A DNA stretch of 64,000 nt from Calothrix membranacea FACHB-236 (GTDB taxonomy: Bacteria; Cyanobacteriota; Cyanobacteriia; Cyanobacteriales; Nostocaceae), in contig NZ_JACJPX010000039.1 in assembly GCF_014696315.1 (NCBI RefSeq), forward strand, positions 1-64,000, read 5' to 3'. The first letter of the stretch is position 1. Every line of letters begins with the position of its first letter. The notes under the pieces were generated by a model. It saw only the letters and a program-made list of their open reading frames with translations, did not search any database and was not told the DNA's origin. Position numbers and translations under genes: made by a program. Shown piece by piece: positions 17,793-26,812 of this stretch.

Positions 17793-18818
17793 ATGAAACA
17801 ACATATAATTGCAACTAGCTTGCTGGTTTTGACTCTGAGCGCTTGCAATCTGGGATCTGTAAAAGATTCTAAAGTTCAGCGTCTAGCAGATGAGAAAAAT
17901 GTCAAAGAACTGATAGCTGCTTATATTCAAAAGCCTCCGACTTTTGGCACAGATCAAGCAGCGGAAGCGTTAGGAAATCTAGGAGATAAGCAAGCTGTGG
18001 AACCTTTAATTGCTGTTCTGAATACTCCTGTGAAAGCCTCTGCATCTTCTGCGACAATTAAAACTCATGCAGCAGCTGCGATCGCACTGGGAAAACTCAA
18101 AGATACTCGTGCGGTTAAGCCTTTAGTTGCCAATGTTAACCATCCCAACTCCCGCATCGCCAACGCCGCTAAAACTGCACTCAAGGATATTGCAGCCGCA
18201 AATCCCAAGATAGTTGATCAGGTGCTACCTGGCTTTAAAAAGGATGAGCCTGCATCTGTAATTGCTATGGGTGCGATCGGTAAACCTGCACTACAACCAA
18301 TGCTAGCAGCGCTAAAGGAACCAGACGCGAGGACGAGGACGAATGCGGCTAGTGTTTTGGCAGATATTGGCGATCCGAAAGCCATTGAACCATTAACCAA
18401 AAATTTAACTGATTGGGCATCTAGTCCAATGGTTGGTACAGCCTTAGAAAAACTCAATTGGCAACCAGTATCAGATGCAGATAAAGTGCATTTATTAATA
18501 GCTAAAAGTAAAGGAGAAGAATTACGCAACGCTTGGGAAATGACAAAAACTGTTTTGCTTAAAGATTTAGAGTCAAAAGACCCACGGACGTTATCTTATG
18601 CCCTATATTCTTTTATTAGCATTGGTGGCAAAGATACAACAGAAACTTTAGTTAAAGTCTTGAAAGAAAACGGCAATAAAAATTTAGCCCTAGCCTATCT
18701 TAATTGTGGTGAACCCACATTAGAAAAAGCTGCTCAAGATTGGGCGACTTCCAGAGGTTATCGAGTAGTAAAAACTGCCAAAAAAGACCAGCAAACAGTC
18801 AAATGGGGTTCATTTTAG
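17793..18818 (+). CDS. HEAT-repeat lipoprotein
   Basis: The 341-residue protein begins with a lipoprotein signal: basic start, hydrophobic core and lipobox LSAC with the lipidated Cys at residue 18. The mature part consists of HEAT/PBS-lyase-like repeats, seen as recurring AAxALGxLGDxxAVxPLI units (about 55-70, 90-105, 160-200). These fold as a helical solenoid used for protein binding. It should be membrane-tethered in the periplasm. The last 100 residues lose the repeat and end in a basic tail. Function is unknown; a lyase activity on phycobilin is not indicated. Confidence 0.82.
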   Translation: MKQHIIATSLLVLTLSACNLGSVKDSKVQRLADEKNVKELIAAYIQKPPTFGTDQAAEALGNLGDKQAVEPLIAVLNTPVKASASSATIKTHAAAAIALGKLKDTRAVKPLVANVNHPNSRIANAAKTALKDIAAANPKIVDQVLPGFKKDEPASVIAMGAIGKPALQPMLAALKEPDARTRTNAASVLADIGDPKAIEPLTKNLTDWASSPMVGTALEKLNWQPVSDADKVHLLIAKSKGEELRNAWEMTKTVLLKDLESKDPRTLSYALYSFISIGGKDTTETLVKVLKENGNKNLALAYLNCGEPTLEKAAQDWATSRGYRVVKTAKKDQQTVKWGSF

Positions 18819-18862
18819 GACTTTGATTATAATTTGACTTTTATCAAAATAGAAATACGTTG

Positions 18863-18891
18863 GTAAGGGCAAGGCAATACCTTGCCCTTAC
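18863..18891. repeat. Palindromic repeat, 12-bp perfect stem
   Basis: GTAAGGGCAAGG (18863-18874) and CCTTGCCCTTAC (18880-18891) pair perfectly around a 5-base loop. It lies 45 bases after the HEAT gene and may double as its terminator. It belongs to the dispersed GGGCA-type palindromes seen elsewhere here. Confidence 0.6.
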
Positions 18892-18978
18892 GATAAAACT
18901 ATCTGTAGCAAGGTTTTCGTAAATTATTATCAATCTTGTAGTGTGGGCATTATGAAACAAGAATGCGACAGATTGTAG

Positions 18979-18999
18979 GGGCACGGCACTGCCGTGCCC
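18979..18999. repeat. Palindromic repeat GGGCACGGCA/TGCCGTGCCC
   Basis: Ten-base perfect arms (18979-18988 and 18990-18999) around one base. The same arms bound the element at 22937-22996, and one arm is present at 29731. The rest of the 18819-19145 gap is AT-rich and empty. Confidence 0.6.
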
Positions 19000-19145
19000 T
19001 CTAGAATATATTGATGTATCGGAAACATTATTTGATTTTGTATTATATACGAATTAACTGTGAAAATGTTGGTTTAATCTATGAAAAATAACCTACCCAG
19101 TTTAAGATTTTAAGTAAATTTATTAATTACGAATTATTGTCTTTT

Positions 19146-20525
19146 CTACTGCAACCGTATACGAAAATACTGACGATATAAATTGCAGCGAATCTCTACC
19201 AGATTACCAATAAGTTTGACCAAACCCATACTTTGCAATTGATAAGCTAAAATCGGTTCTAACAGCACAGGTATATTAGAATCTACAACTTTTTTCAAAG
19301 CACCCGCCAATTCCGGATGTTCTTGTAAATTTAACCAATGTTGGCGCAGGTGATGTGCATAAATACCTGTTTCTGTAGTGCCTTCTATTAATATCTGTTG
19401 TAGGGTAACATTGGGATGAGTTTTCAAGTAGGAAAAAGCCATTTCTAATAAATAAGGATGTCCTCCTACTAAGTTCATTAGAGAATCTATAATATTTGCA
19501 TCTACATTAATATTAAGTTGATGTTGCTGGGCTAAATCTAGAACTTGCGAACGAGTGAATTCTGCAAGTTCTAGAGGTAACCCTACATTAAAAGGAGATT
19601 GATTAATATTGAGTCGAATATAAACATCAGTAGAATGTATTAGTACCAATCGTAACTTCTTCCAAATTTGCCTACTTCTGGCTTTTTCATACCAAGAACG
19701 CAACAATCCAAAAAAATCTTCGTAAATTTCTGGATAGGGAAAGAGTAAATCAACATTATCTAAGCATAAAACCAAAGGGCTATCGACAGCAGCTAATAGA
19801 TATTCTTCAAAGTAAGTTGTGCAACTTACTTTTGCTCCCATACCTTCTTCATCCCAATATTCATCTAGCTCGCTGGGTAATCCTAGTTCTCGGCTAATAT
19901 TACTACAAAACCAACGCAGAAATTTATTCAGTTGGGTAAAATGAGTATTTCTATCTGCTAATTCAAAACTTAAAATAACATTGCGATAGCCTTGTTGAGC
20001 TAAATGTTTTACCACCTGAATGATCAATGAAGTTTTACCCATCAAACTCGGAGCTTTAATTCTAATTAGCGCGCCAGGTTGTAGCAGTGTTTCATAACAA
20101 ATTGTTTCTATCTCGGTTCGTTTAACATAAATATCGTTACTTAATTCATTAGCAGATTCTGTTTTATTAGCTGGATAGTTTTGAATTGGTATATTTTGTT
20201 CTACTTTATTATTAACAATACCAGAATGTATATTTAAATTATTAGATAACAACATTTCCCATTGCCGTTTTAACGCTTCTTTGAAATTACTCTTTTTTAC
20301 TTTTTCTCCTAAAGCATCACTGAGATTTTTCCAGAGTTTTGGTGCTACATCCTGGCTAATGTAAGTAGTTGCATATTGATTTTTTGCAGCTATCTCATCA
20401 TATTCTTGTCGCTGCCATGCACCTTTAATAATTATTATTTCAACATCTGTTAAATTTCTATTTAATTTGTTAAATAATGCGTTGTTTGCAACTTTTATGG
20501 CTTCATCTAAACCGAAAGTTGTCAT
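19146..20525 (-). CDS. AAA-like ATPase with N-terminal VMAP-type HTH domain
   Basis: A 459-residue protein. Residues 1-90 match the helical domain found at the N-terminus of vWA-MoxR-associated (VMAP) proteins: the pattern LTDVEIIIIKGAWQ then YDEIA and a later LWKNLSDALGE. A linker leads to an AAA-like domain (about 130-455) with P-loop APSLMGKTS at 158-166 and Walker B LVLCLDNVDLLF near 251. This is the STAND-like architecture common in cyanobacterial signalling and conflict systems, where the C-terminal effector is usually a separate domain; none is present here. No vWA or MoxR gene is adjacent, so the gene stands alone. Confidence 0.75.
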   Translation of the reverse strand: MTTFGLDEAIKVANNALFNKLNRNLTDVEIIIIKGAWQRQEYDEIAAKNQYATTYISQDVAPKLWKNLSDALGEKVKKSNFKEALKRQWEMLLSNNLNIHSGIVNNKVEQNIPIQNYPANKTESANELSNDIYVKRTEIETICYETLLQPGALIRIKAPSLMGKTSLIIQVVKHLAQQGYRNVILSFELADRNTHFTQLNKFLRWFCSNISRELGLPSELDEYWDEEGMGAKVSCTTYFEEYLLAAVDSPLVLCLDNVDLLFPYPEIYEDFFGLLRSWYEKARSRQIWKKLRLVLIHSTDVYIRLNINQSPFNVGLPLELAEFTRSQVLDLAQQHQLNINVDANIIDSLMNLVGGHPYLLEMAFSYLKTHPNVTLQQILIEGTTETGIYAHHLRQHWLNLQEHPELAGALKKVVDSNIPVLLEPILAYQLQSMGLVKLIGNLVEIRCNLYRQYFRIRLQ

Positions 20526-20593
20526 AACATCCCAAGGTGAGTTAAATTTAGTTTATTTATATAATACTACAAATTGACTGGCTCATTACTAAT

Positions 20594-20974
20594 ATGCTTA
20601 TGTTCCACAAAAAATATTTCTATTTTACGCTTTTACTATTTGTTATAGAGGTATGTATTGCAGTTTTTGTCGATGATAGATTTATACGTCCTTTTATTGG
20701 TGATGTTTTAGTAGTTATATTAATTTATTGCTTTATGAGAACTTTTTGGCCAATAAAGCCAGCAATTTTGGCTTTATCGGTTTTTGTCTTTGCTTGTGTT
20801 ATCGAAATTTTGCAATATTTTAATTTTGTAAGGGTTTTAGGATTAGAAAAATATAAGATTGCGGTTGTAGTATTGGGCAGTTCATTTGATTGGAAGGATA
20901 TAATTGCTTATGCAATAGGTAGCGCAATAGTACTATGGTTAGAAAATAGTATAAATAAAAGGGTGAAAAGCTAA
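20594..20974 (+). CDS. DUF2809 family small membrane protein
   Basis: This 126-residue protein has four predicted membrane helices (about 7-25, 33-48, 55-75 and 98-118) with an internal FDWKDIIAYAIG segment characteristic of DUF2809. A second ATG two codons on is an equally possible start. Function is unknown. It is divergent from the AAA-like gene, sharing a 68-base AT-rich promoter gap. Confidence 0.75.
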   Translation: MLMFHKKYFYFTLLLFVIEVCIAVFVDDRFIRPFIGDVLVVILIYCFMRTFWPIKPAILALSVFVFACVIEILQYFNFVRVLGLEKYKIAVVVLGSSFDWKDIIAYAIGSAIVLWLENSINKRVKS

Positions 20975-21020
20975 TTATTTTAGATATTATTTAATTGCTC
21001 ACAAAATTTCATCCGAGTAG

Positions 21021-21049
21021 GATACGTTAGGCTTGAGCCGTAACGCATC
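21021..21049. repeat. Palindromic repeat GATRCGTTA/TAACGCATC
   Basis: GATACGTTA (21021-21029) faces TAACGCATC (21041-21049) with one mismatch. The same palindrome occurs at 34276-34302, with a perfect match there. Dispersed repeat of unknown function. Confidence 0.5.
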
Positions 21050-21190
21050 GAAAACTTTGTCTTTAATTCGTTGACTATTGACAACATTTAATATATTTTC
21101 TTTAATGCAGAATAGCTTGTTTTGTGATGTTACTTCACAGATAAGCATAAACCAGCTATGTCATTTATATTAGCTATTACAAAATACTAG

Positions 21191-22909
21191 ATGAATACCA
21201 GCTTAAAATTAATTGCCAACACTTCACTGCTCGTTACATTATTAGGTAATATATTCATATCTAAAGCCTCAGCATTTTCTGATATTAAAAATCAAGTTGC
21301 CAAAGATTGTATTACTCAACTTGCAGAACGCAATTTGATTAGAGGATATGCTGATCAAACTTTTCGCCCCCAGTCAACTATTAATCGGGCTGAGTTTGCA
21401 GTTTTATTATTAAATGCCTTTCCTAATAGCGAAGTAAAAAATCCAGGAATGGAATTTAAAGATGTTCCTAATACGCATTGGGCATATAAAGCCATTCAAG
21501 CTGCTTATCAACGGAGATTTTTTACTGGCTATCCAGACCGTACTTTTAGACCATCTCAAGCTATTCCCAGAGTACAGGCGATCGCAATTTTGAGCAACCA
21601 TCTCAATTTCAGTATTCCAGATAATCCAGAAGGTATACTGCAACAGCATTTTGACGATGCAGTACAGATTCCTAATTATGCGAGAAATTCGGTGGCAGCG
21701 GCAACAAGTGGGCGGATAGTAGTCAACTACCCCAACATTAAACAACTGCAACCGAATAAAGGTGCTACTCGAGGTGAGGTAGCAGCAATTATCTGCCAAT
21801 CTTTAAATTTAGCCAGAACTATACCCTTAGAATACATTGCTGGTGGGAAGCAACCTTTTACAATTCCGCCAGAAATGGGAGGATTTACCAATTTTTCTGA
21901 AGGGTTAGCAGGTGCAGAAGTTAATAGAAAGTATGGATTTATTAATAAAATAGGTGAATTAGTGATAGCTGCTAAATTTGATGGAATTCAGAAATTTTCT
22001 TCTGGGTTAGCGCCTGTCAAAATTGGGGATAAATGGGGTTATATCGACAAAACAGGTAAATTAGTTATCCCAGCACAATTTGTCCAACAACCAGCAGATT
22101 TTATTGAGGAAGTAGCACAAGTTCAGGTAGAAGATAAAATAGGATTTATTGATAAAACTGGCAAGCTTTTATTCACAGTTACCTATCCAGGTGCTAACTC
22201 ATTACAAGTGAATAATTTTTCAGATGGGCTGGCGGCGGTGCGAATTGACTCCGAAAGAACAGGATTTATTGATAAAACTGGTAAATTTGTGATTGAACCA
22301 CAACCTTATAATATTGCAGATTTTGCCTCTGGGCTGGCAGCTATTAAGGTAAATAATAAATATGGTTATATAGATAAAACTGGTAAAGTGGTAATTCCCC
22401 CTCAATTTAATAACGCCAAGCGATTTACTGAAGGCTTGGCAGCAGTAGATTTTAGTACAAACGGCATTTCTAATTGGGGTTATATTGACTCTACTGGTAA
22501 AACAGTAATTGCACCGCAATTTTATGATGCTAAGAATTTTTCTGAGGGCTTGGCGTGCATATATTCAGAACAAGGTTTTGGTTTTATAGATAAAACAGGG
22601 AAATTGGTCATTTCGAGTAGTCAATTAGCCTCTAATGCGGGTAACTTTATCTCAGAATTAGGCTCATTTTCATCAGGGTTAGCGTTGGTGAAAATTGGCA
22701 ATAAATTTGGCTATATAGATAAAACTGGCAAGTCAATTATCAAGGTAGAACTGCCTAATGCTTTGAGTTTTCAGGATGGTATGGCTATGGTAAATGTAGC
22801 TGGCACATGGATAAAAAATATTGGCTTTGATAGTTCTAATATTCCTATTATTGACTACACATTTCAAGGTGGGAAATGGGGCTATATTCGTTCGCCTTTA
22901 TTACCTTGA
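21191..22909 (+). CDS. SLH-domain and WG-repeat surface protein
   Basis: The 572-residue protein has a signal peptide (to about residue 28), then S-layer homology segments (about 28-215): AFSDIKN...GYADQTFRP, FKDVPNTHWAY...GYPDRTFRP and a weaker third. In cyanobacteria such SLH domains bind cell wall polysaccharide. The rest is at least seven WG repeats of the form GYIDKTGKxVIPPQFxxAxxFSEGLA, predicted beta-propeller or beta-helix units for ligand or protein binding. The gene has its own 200-base leader. It is probably anchored between the wall and the outer membrane. Confidence 0.88.
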   Translation: MNTSLKLIANTSLLVTLLGNIFISKASAFSDIKNQVAKDCITQLAERNLIRGYADQTFRPQSTINRAEFAVLLLNAFPNSEVKNPGMEFKDVPNTHWAYKAIQAAYQRRFFTGYPDRTFRPSQAIPRVQAIAILSNHLNFSIPDNPEGILQQHFDDAVQIPNYARNSVAAATSGRIVVNYPNIKQLQPNKGATRGEVAAIICQSLNLARTIPLEYIAGGKQPFTIPPEMGGFTNFSEGLAGAEVNRKYGFINKIGELVIAAKFDGIQKFSSGLAPVKIGDKWGYIDKTGKLVIPAQFVQQPADFIEEVAQVQVEDKIGFIDKTGKLLFTVTYPGANSLQVNNFSDGLAAVRIDSERTGFIDKTGKFVIEPQPYNIADFASGLAAIKVNNKYGYIDKTGKVVIPPQFNNAKRFTEGLAAVDFSTNGISNWGYIDSTGKTVIAPQFYDAKNFSEGLACIYSEQGFGFIDKTGKLVISSSQLASNAGNFISELGSFSSGLALVKIGNKFGYIDKTGKSIIKVELPNALSFQDGMAMVNVAGTWIKNIGFDSSNIPIIDYTFQGGKWGYIRSPLLP

Positions 22910-22936
22910 AAGTGCTGAGACAGATAAATTCTTTGT

Positions 22937-22996
22937 AAGGGCACGGCACCAGTAAGATATTTGATATGCCAAAAGATTGCGAATGCCGTGCCCCTA
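22937..22996. repeat. Palindromic element with GGGCACGGCA arms
   Basis: Arms GGGCACGGCA (22939-22948) and TGCCGTGCCC (22984-22993) enclose 35 bases beginning CCAGTAAGAT. The left part recurs at 29731-29750 as a single arm. It lies just after the WG-repeat gene. Confidence 0.55.
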
Positions 22997-23666
22997 CCGA
23001 TCTGTCGTGGTTTTTTTTCAAAATGGTATAATTTCCACAATTTCACTATCTTGTAGAATGAGTATATTTTCCGTCTGGTGTTTTTGGCGGCTAAGATACG
23101 TGCTACACAAGAGCTATAGGTCATTCTTGGTAATAGTACTCAAAGATATGTTGTCAATGTAAAAAATTAATCCGTATATTTCTGGAAAAGCGATTGTACC
23201 ATTTGTAGTCCTATGACAAGTATCACTGGATGCTTTCGTTACCTTAAGAGGGTTAAATGATTAATCGCTTTGTGAATCTCGTTTTTATTGATTCCTTTGC
23301 CCTAGCAATTAACGCGACACTTGGTACATTACTTCGCACTAAAATCTGTAACTATTCATGGGATGGAGTTGTAGACAATGATTTGTCAACACTAGAAAGT
23401 AGCGAAAATTCTTGTAGTGATCCCACATTGATCAAGTAATTACAAATTCACCACCCTCACAAAATATAGAATTCATCACAAAAAAATCGCTAGATCTCAT
23501 GCTGTAGCTTGACATTCTTGATGCTCTCTAGGGGATGGTAGGCGATCGCATCTCTCCGCCAAGAATTTTTGGTGGCTTGAGAGGCGATCGCTTTTGAATT
23601 AGGTATTTGTAAAAGAAATGAAAAATTCCCATTACCCATTACTTATTACCTATTACCCCGCCCTAC
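22997..23666. other. Gene-poor region before the DUF3598 gene
   Basis: No convincing gene. A 60-codon plus-strand frame at 23257-23439 has GAGGG six bases before its ATG but an unrecognised product. Two HIP1 octamers near 23542 and 23586 flank an imperfect inverted repeat (CTCTCCGCCAA and later TTGGTGGC...GAGAG), then heptamer repeats run to 23655. Confidence 0.35.
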
Positions 23667-24113
23667 CTACCGTAAACGTTCTTCTTGTATGAGAGTGCGT
23701 TGGTAAATTTGATGATTTTTAAACCAATGCCAGGTACGGGCACGATAGTTATTATCAGGGCTAATTTGAATCATTTCATATAGACTCATGTCTGGGGCTG
23801 TTTTATAAGCAAACCACAAAATCACTGTGGAATCGTCTATTTCCCAGGCTTTCCCTAAAATTCGCTCGGTATCAAAAAACAGGGTTTTATCTTTATATGT
23901 GCCAGGAAATTGATGTTCTTCTTGCTTGCCGTTAGACCATTTATAGCGATTAATTTGGTAGTAAGGATAGGTGGAATCTTCTGGAAACTGGCAGCTGAGG
24001 TGCGATTCATGCTTATCGATAATATTCCCCGCATTATCTACTATAGTATACGTGCCTACCCAATCTCCTTCGTGACGGACAAGCACGGGCATTCCTTCTC
24101 GGATTGTAGACAT
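23667..24113 (-). CDS. DUF3598 family (lipocalin-like) protein
   Basis: The 148-residue protein reads as one beta-barrel domain, with GDWVGTYTIVD near the N-terminus, HLSCQFPED, YYQINRY and a C-terminal WHWFKNHQIYQRTLI. From memory this is the DUF3598 fold, a cyanobacterial fatty-acid-binding-like barrel related to proteins acting on linear tetrapyrroles or lipids. Ligand and function are unknown. No signal peptide, so cytoplasmic. It is the last of several minus-strand genes, 76 bases downstream of the aldehyde dehydrogenase. Confidence 0.7.
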   Translation of the reverse strand: MSTIREGMPVLVRHEGDWVGTYTIVDNAGNIIDKHESHLSCQFPEDSTYPYYQINRYKWSNGKQEEHQFPGTYKDKTLFFDTERILGKAWEIDDSTVILWFAYKTAPDMSLYEMIQISPDNNYRARTWHWFKNHQIYQRTLIQEERLR

Positions 24114-24189
24114 ACAAAACTCCTTGAAATTCGCTGCTAGGAATCAATTATCAGGTTTGAATGTTAAATTACCAAATTTGAATTTTTTC

Positions 24190-25608
24190 TTAACTATTCT
24201 CGAACCACCAAGGGTCATTTGCAGAATTGGTTTTGATTAAAAAGGCTTTTTTCCTCATAAATCTTTTTAATCCTGCTGCACCCATGCGTGAGCCACCTAA
24301 ACCAGATAATTTGAAAGAATTTTTTTCTCCTTCGTACATAATCGAGGTAAGACCTGCATCATTAATACTAATAGCGCCTGCATCTATGCGCTGGGCGACT
24401 TCTATTGCTAATTCTTCTGGTTGTGCAAATACAGCCGCGCTTAATCCATACACTGAGTCATTGGCTAAATCAATCGCTTCCTCAATGTTAGAAAATGGCA
24501 TCACAGGCATAATGGGGCCAAATGTTTCTTCAGTCATCACTTTCATGGAATGATTGACCTGAGTTAACACTGTAGGCCGACACCACCAACCCCCACCTAA
24601 TTGTTCAACTTTACCACCACAGTGCATTACAGCACCTTTTTCTATTGCATCTAAAAGATGATCGCTAATAACTGCTGCTTGTTTTTCGGAAATAATGGGG
24701 CCGATTTCTCCACTTTCTAATGTGGGGTGAGCTAATTTTACTTTTTGGGCTTTAGCTACTAACTGGGCGACAAATTTCTCAAATATAGTTTCAGCAACGT
24801 AAATGCGCTCAATTGAAAGGCAAGACTGTCCTGTATTAACAACTGAACCCCATAAAATTGCTGAAGTCGCTAAATCTAAATTAGCTGATCCTAAAACAAT
24901 TGCCGGGTCTTTACCCCCTAATTCTAATAAAGCCGGAATAAACTTTTTGGCAGCTACCTCACCAACTCTGCGTCCTGTGGCGACACTACCTGTAAAGCAG
25001 ACTAAATCTATATGTTCAATTAAAGCAGCTCCTGTTTCCCCTGCACCTTCAATAAAAGTAAAAACATCCCGCAATTTTGGCACAGCATTGATGGTTGAGA
25101 TCAGCGGCGCGACAAAGCGGGGAGCAATTTCACTAGGTTTGACGACAACAGCACAACCCGCTAGCAATGCAGGTATTGCATCAATCGTAGATAGCAATAA
25201 GGGAAAATTCCAGGGACTAATCACCCCCACAAGGGGATAAGGAACAGCAGTTTGTTCCAGGGCGATAAACGGGATGGATGTATTTTTGGCAGTTTCCTGC
25301 AATAGTTCTGGTGCCAAACGACACCAACGGTCGAGGGTAGAAATAAACGAGTCAATTTCTAATTCCGAGATAGGTAATCTTCCCGTATCATTAACCAAAG
25401 CCTCAGTTAAGCGATCGCGTCCTGCTAATATCGCTTGTTTCCATTCCTGTAAGGCTTCTACTCTCCCTTCAATACCCATCTGTTGCCAACGAACTTGCGA
25501 TCGCCGCAACCGATTACACAACTGCGCCAGCAACTTCGGCGGCGGCGGTATAATCACATAGTCAAATTTTCCCGTCCGAGGATTACGAACATCTATTGAT
25601 TTGGTCAT
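24190..25608 (-). CDS. Aldehyde dehydrogenase family protein
   Basis: The 472-residue enzyme has all key motifs: SPWNFP (131-136), the FTGS nucleotide site (205-208), general base Glu229 in LELGGKDP and nucleophile Cys263 in NTGQSCLS. It oxidises an aldehyde to the acid with NAD(P)+. The length lacks the extra C-terminal helix of the membrane-bound long-chain enzymes. Its start codon lies inside a heptamer repeat (ACAAATG units). It follows the RCCR-like and nitrilase-like genes on the same strand, 130 bases away across repeats, so co-transcription is possible but uncertain. The substrate is not deducible. Confidence 0.9.
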   Translation of the reverse strand: MTKSIDVRNPRTGKFDYVIIPPPPKLLAQLCNRLRRSQVRWQQMGIEGRVEALQEWKQAILAGRDRLTEALVNDTGRLPISELEIDSFISTLDRWCRLAPELLQETAKNTSIPFIALEQTAVPYPLVGVISPWNFPLLLSTIDAIPALLAGCAVVVKPSEIAPRFVAPLISTINAVPKLRDVFTFIEGAGETGAALIEHIDLVCFTGSVATGRRVGEVAAKKFIPALLELGGKDPAIVLGSANLDLATSAILWGSVVNTGQSCLSIERIYVAETIFEKFVAQLVAKAQKVKLAHPTLESGEIGPIISEKQAAVISDHLLDAIEKGAVMHCGGKVEQLGGGWWCRPTVLTQVNHSMKVMTEETFGPIMPVMPFSNIEEAIDLANDSVYGLSAAVFAQPEELAIEVAQRIDAGAISINDAGLTSIMYEGEKNSFKLSGLGGSRMGAAGLKRFMRKKAFLIKTNSANDPWWFENS

Positions 25609-25670
25609 TTGTTATTTGTCATTTGTCATTTGTTATGGGGCATTGGTAATTGGTAATTGGTAATTGGTAA
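25606..25670. repeat. Heptamer tandem repeats (STRR type)
   Basis: Four YATTTGT units (25606-25633) are followed by four exact TTGGTAA units (25643-25670), then related ACCCCAG/CCCTAGT-like heptamers to about 25732. The first unit contains the start codon of the aldehyde dehydrogenase gene. Such short tandem repeats mark heterocyst-forming cyanobacteria. Confidence 0.8.
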
Positions 25671-25738
25671 TAGTAATTTCTCCCTCTCCCCTTGTCTTCC
25701 TCATTCCCTAGTCCCCAGTCCCCAGTCAACAATCCCAA

Positions 25739-26791
25739 TCAAATCACCCCTAATTCAGCTAGCCGCGCGATGGTTGCTTGCTGGGTTTGCAGAAAGTGTT
25801 TGCGGTCTACTTCTGTTTCCAGCATAGTGTTTGGTGGGTAAAATTGTGACTGCAGATAACTCTGGGCGTAGAGTTCAAATCGCTGGCGGGAAAGTAAATT
25901 ATTTAACCCTGGTCTGCGGCGATCGCGGCGTAATGCTGCTAGGTCTATCTCTGCAAAGGCTGCCATGCTTTCGCCTGTGGTTGTCTCTGCTAATACTATG
26001 CCGCGATGATCAATTATTTTGGAACCGCCATCAACCGAAGCAAAGGGGATGGGGCTATTAGTGACACCTGCTGTATTGGCAGATACTACGTAGGCTTGAT
26101 TTTCTACGGCACGGGTAATTTTAGCTGCGTCTTTGGGTGTGAGTGCTTTGCTATAAACTTCGGATGTGGAGTGGAGAAAAATTTCTGCGCCGCGCATTGC
26201 TAAACATCGCGCTACTTCTGGATACAATATTTCTTCTGATGCTAAAGCTGCTAAATTGCCGATCGCAGTTTTCGCGACGGGGAAAACTCCTTCTAATCCA
26301 TAGCAATCGAGATATTTATCCCAAACGTCATGGGGTGTAGGGGCAAACATCGAATTTAATCGCCGATAGCGCAATACAATTGTCCCCGAAGGGTCAATGA
26401 CAAAGCAGGTTTGAAAGTATAAACCGGGAAAATTTGGGTCTAGTTCGTAGGCGTTACCAGCTAAAAATATACGATACTGTTGAGCAATTTTACCGAGAGC
26501 TTCATACTCAGCACCGTGCATTTCCAAACAGGCTTTTTCTGACCACACTGCCAAAGATTCACCTAAGGGAAAACCTGTGAGAAAATATTCAGGTAAAACA
26601 ATTAACCGACAGTCAAAGCCGATAAAAGCAATACTGGCTGCAATTTGTTGTGCCAATCGGTTAATAGTAGCTTGCATTAAAGTACGAGCTTCAGTGCGAT
26701 CGCTTGCTTGATTAACTGCATGGCAAGTAACTTGCAGTGCCAAAGCTCGGTATGAATTTATATTATCAGTATTATCAGTGTGGGCTGTCAT
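25739..26791 (-). CDS. Nitrilase-superfamily protein with altered catalytic residues
   Basis: A 350-residue carbon-nitrogen hydrolase-fold protein. Glu68 in VLPEYFLTG is the usual first catalytic residue. At the Lys position (normally YRKxHL) it has YRRLN with Arg144. At the Cys position (normally ICxDxxFPE) it has ASEEILYPE with Ser185; no Cys is within ten residues upstream. The rest of the fold, including FLHSTSEVYS and ENQAYVVSANTAG, is well conserved and free of frameshifts. Either it is a non-catalytic homologue or a variant that uses another nucleophile. The gene begins 21 bases after the RCCR-like gene on the same strand, so the two are probably co-transcribed. Confidence 0.8.
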   Translation of the reverse strand: MTAHTDNTDNINSYRALALQVTCHAVNQASDRTEARTLMQATINRLAQQIAASIAFIGFDCRLIVLPEYFLTGFPLGESLAVWSEKACLEMHGAEYEALGKIAQQYRIFLAGNAYELDPNFPGLYFQTCFVIDPSGTIVLRYRRLNSMFAPTPHDVWDKYLDCYGLEGVFPVAKTAIGNLAALASEEILYPEVARCLAMRGAEIFLHSTSEVYSKALTPKDAAKITRAVENQAYVVSANTAGVTNSPIPFASVDGGSKIIDHRGIVLAETTTGESMAAFAEIDLAALRRDRRRPGLNNLLSRQRFELYAQSYLQSQFYPPNTMLETEVDRKHFLQTQQATIARLAELGVI

Positions 26792-26812
26792 GCTGATTAC
26801 GGGGTGGAAATT

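Noticed and set aside
23257-23439. 60-codon open frame with a GAGGG upstream
   Set aside because: The product is not recognised and the codons give no fold; kept only as a note in the region entry.
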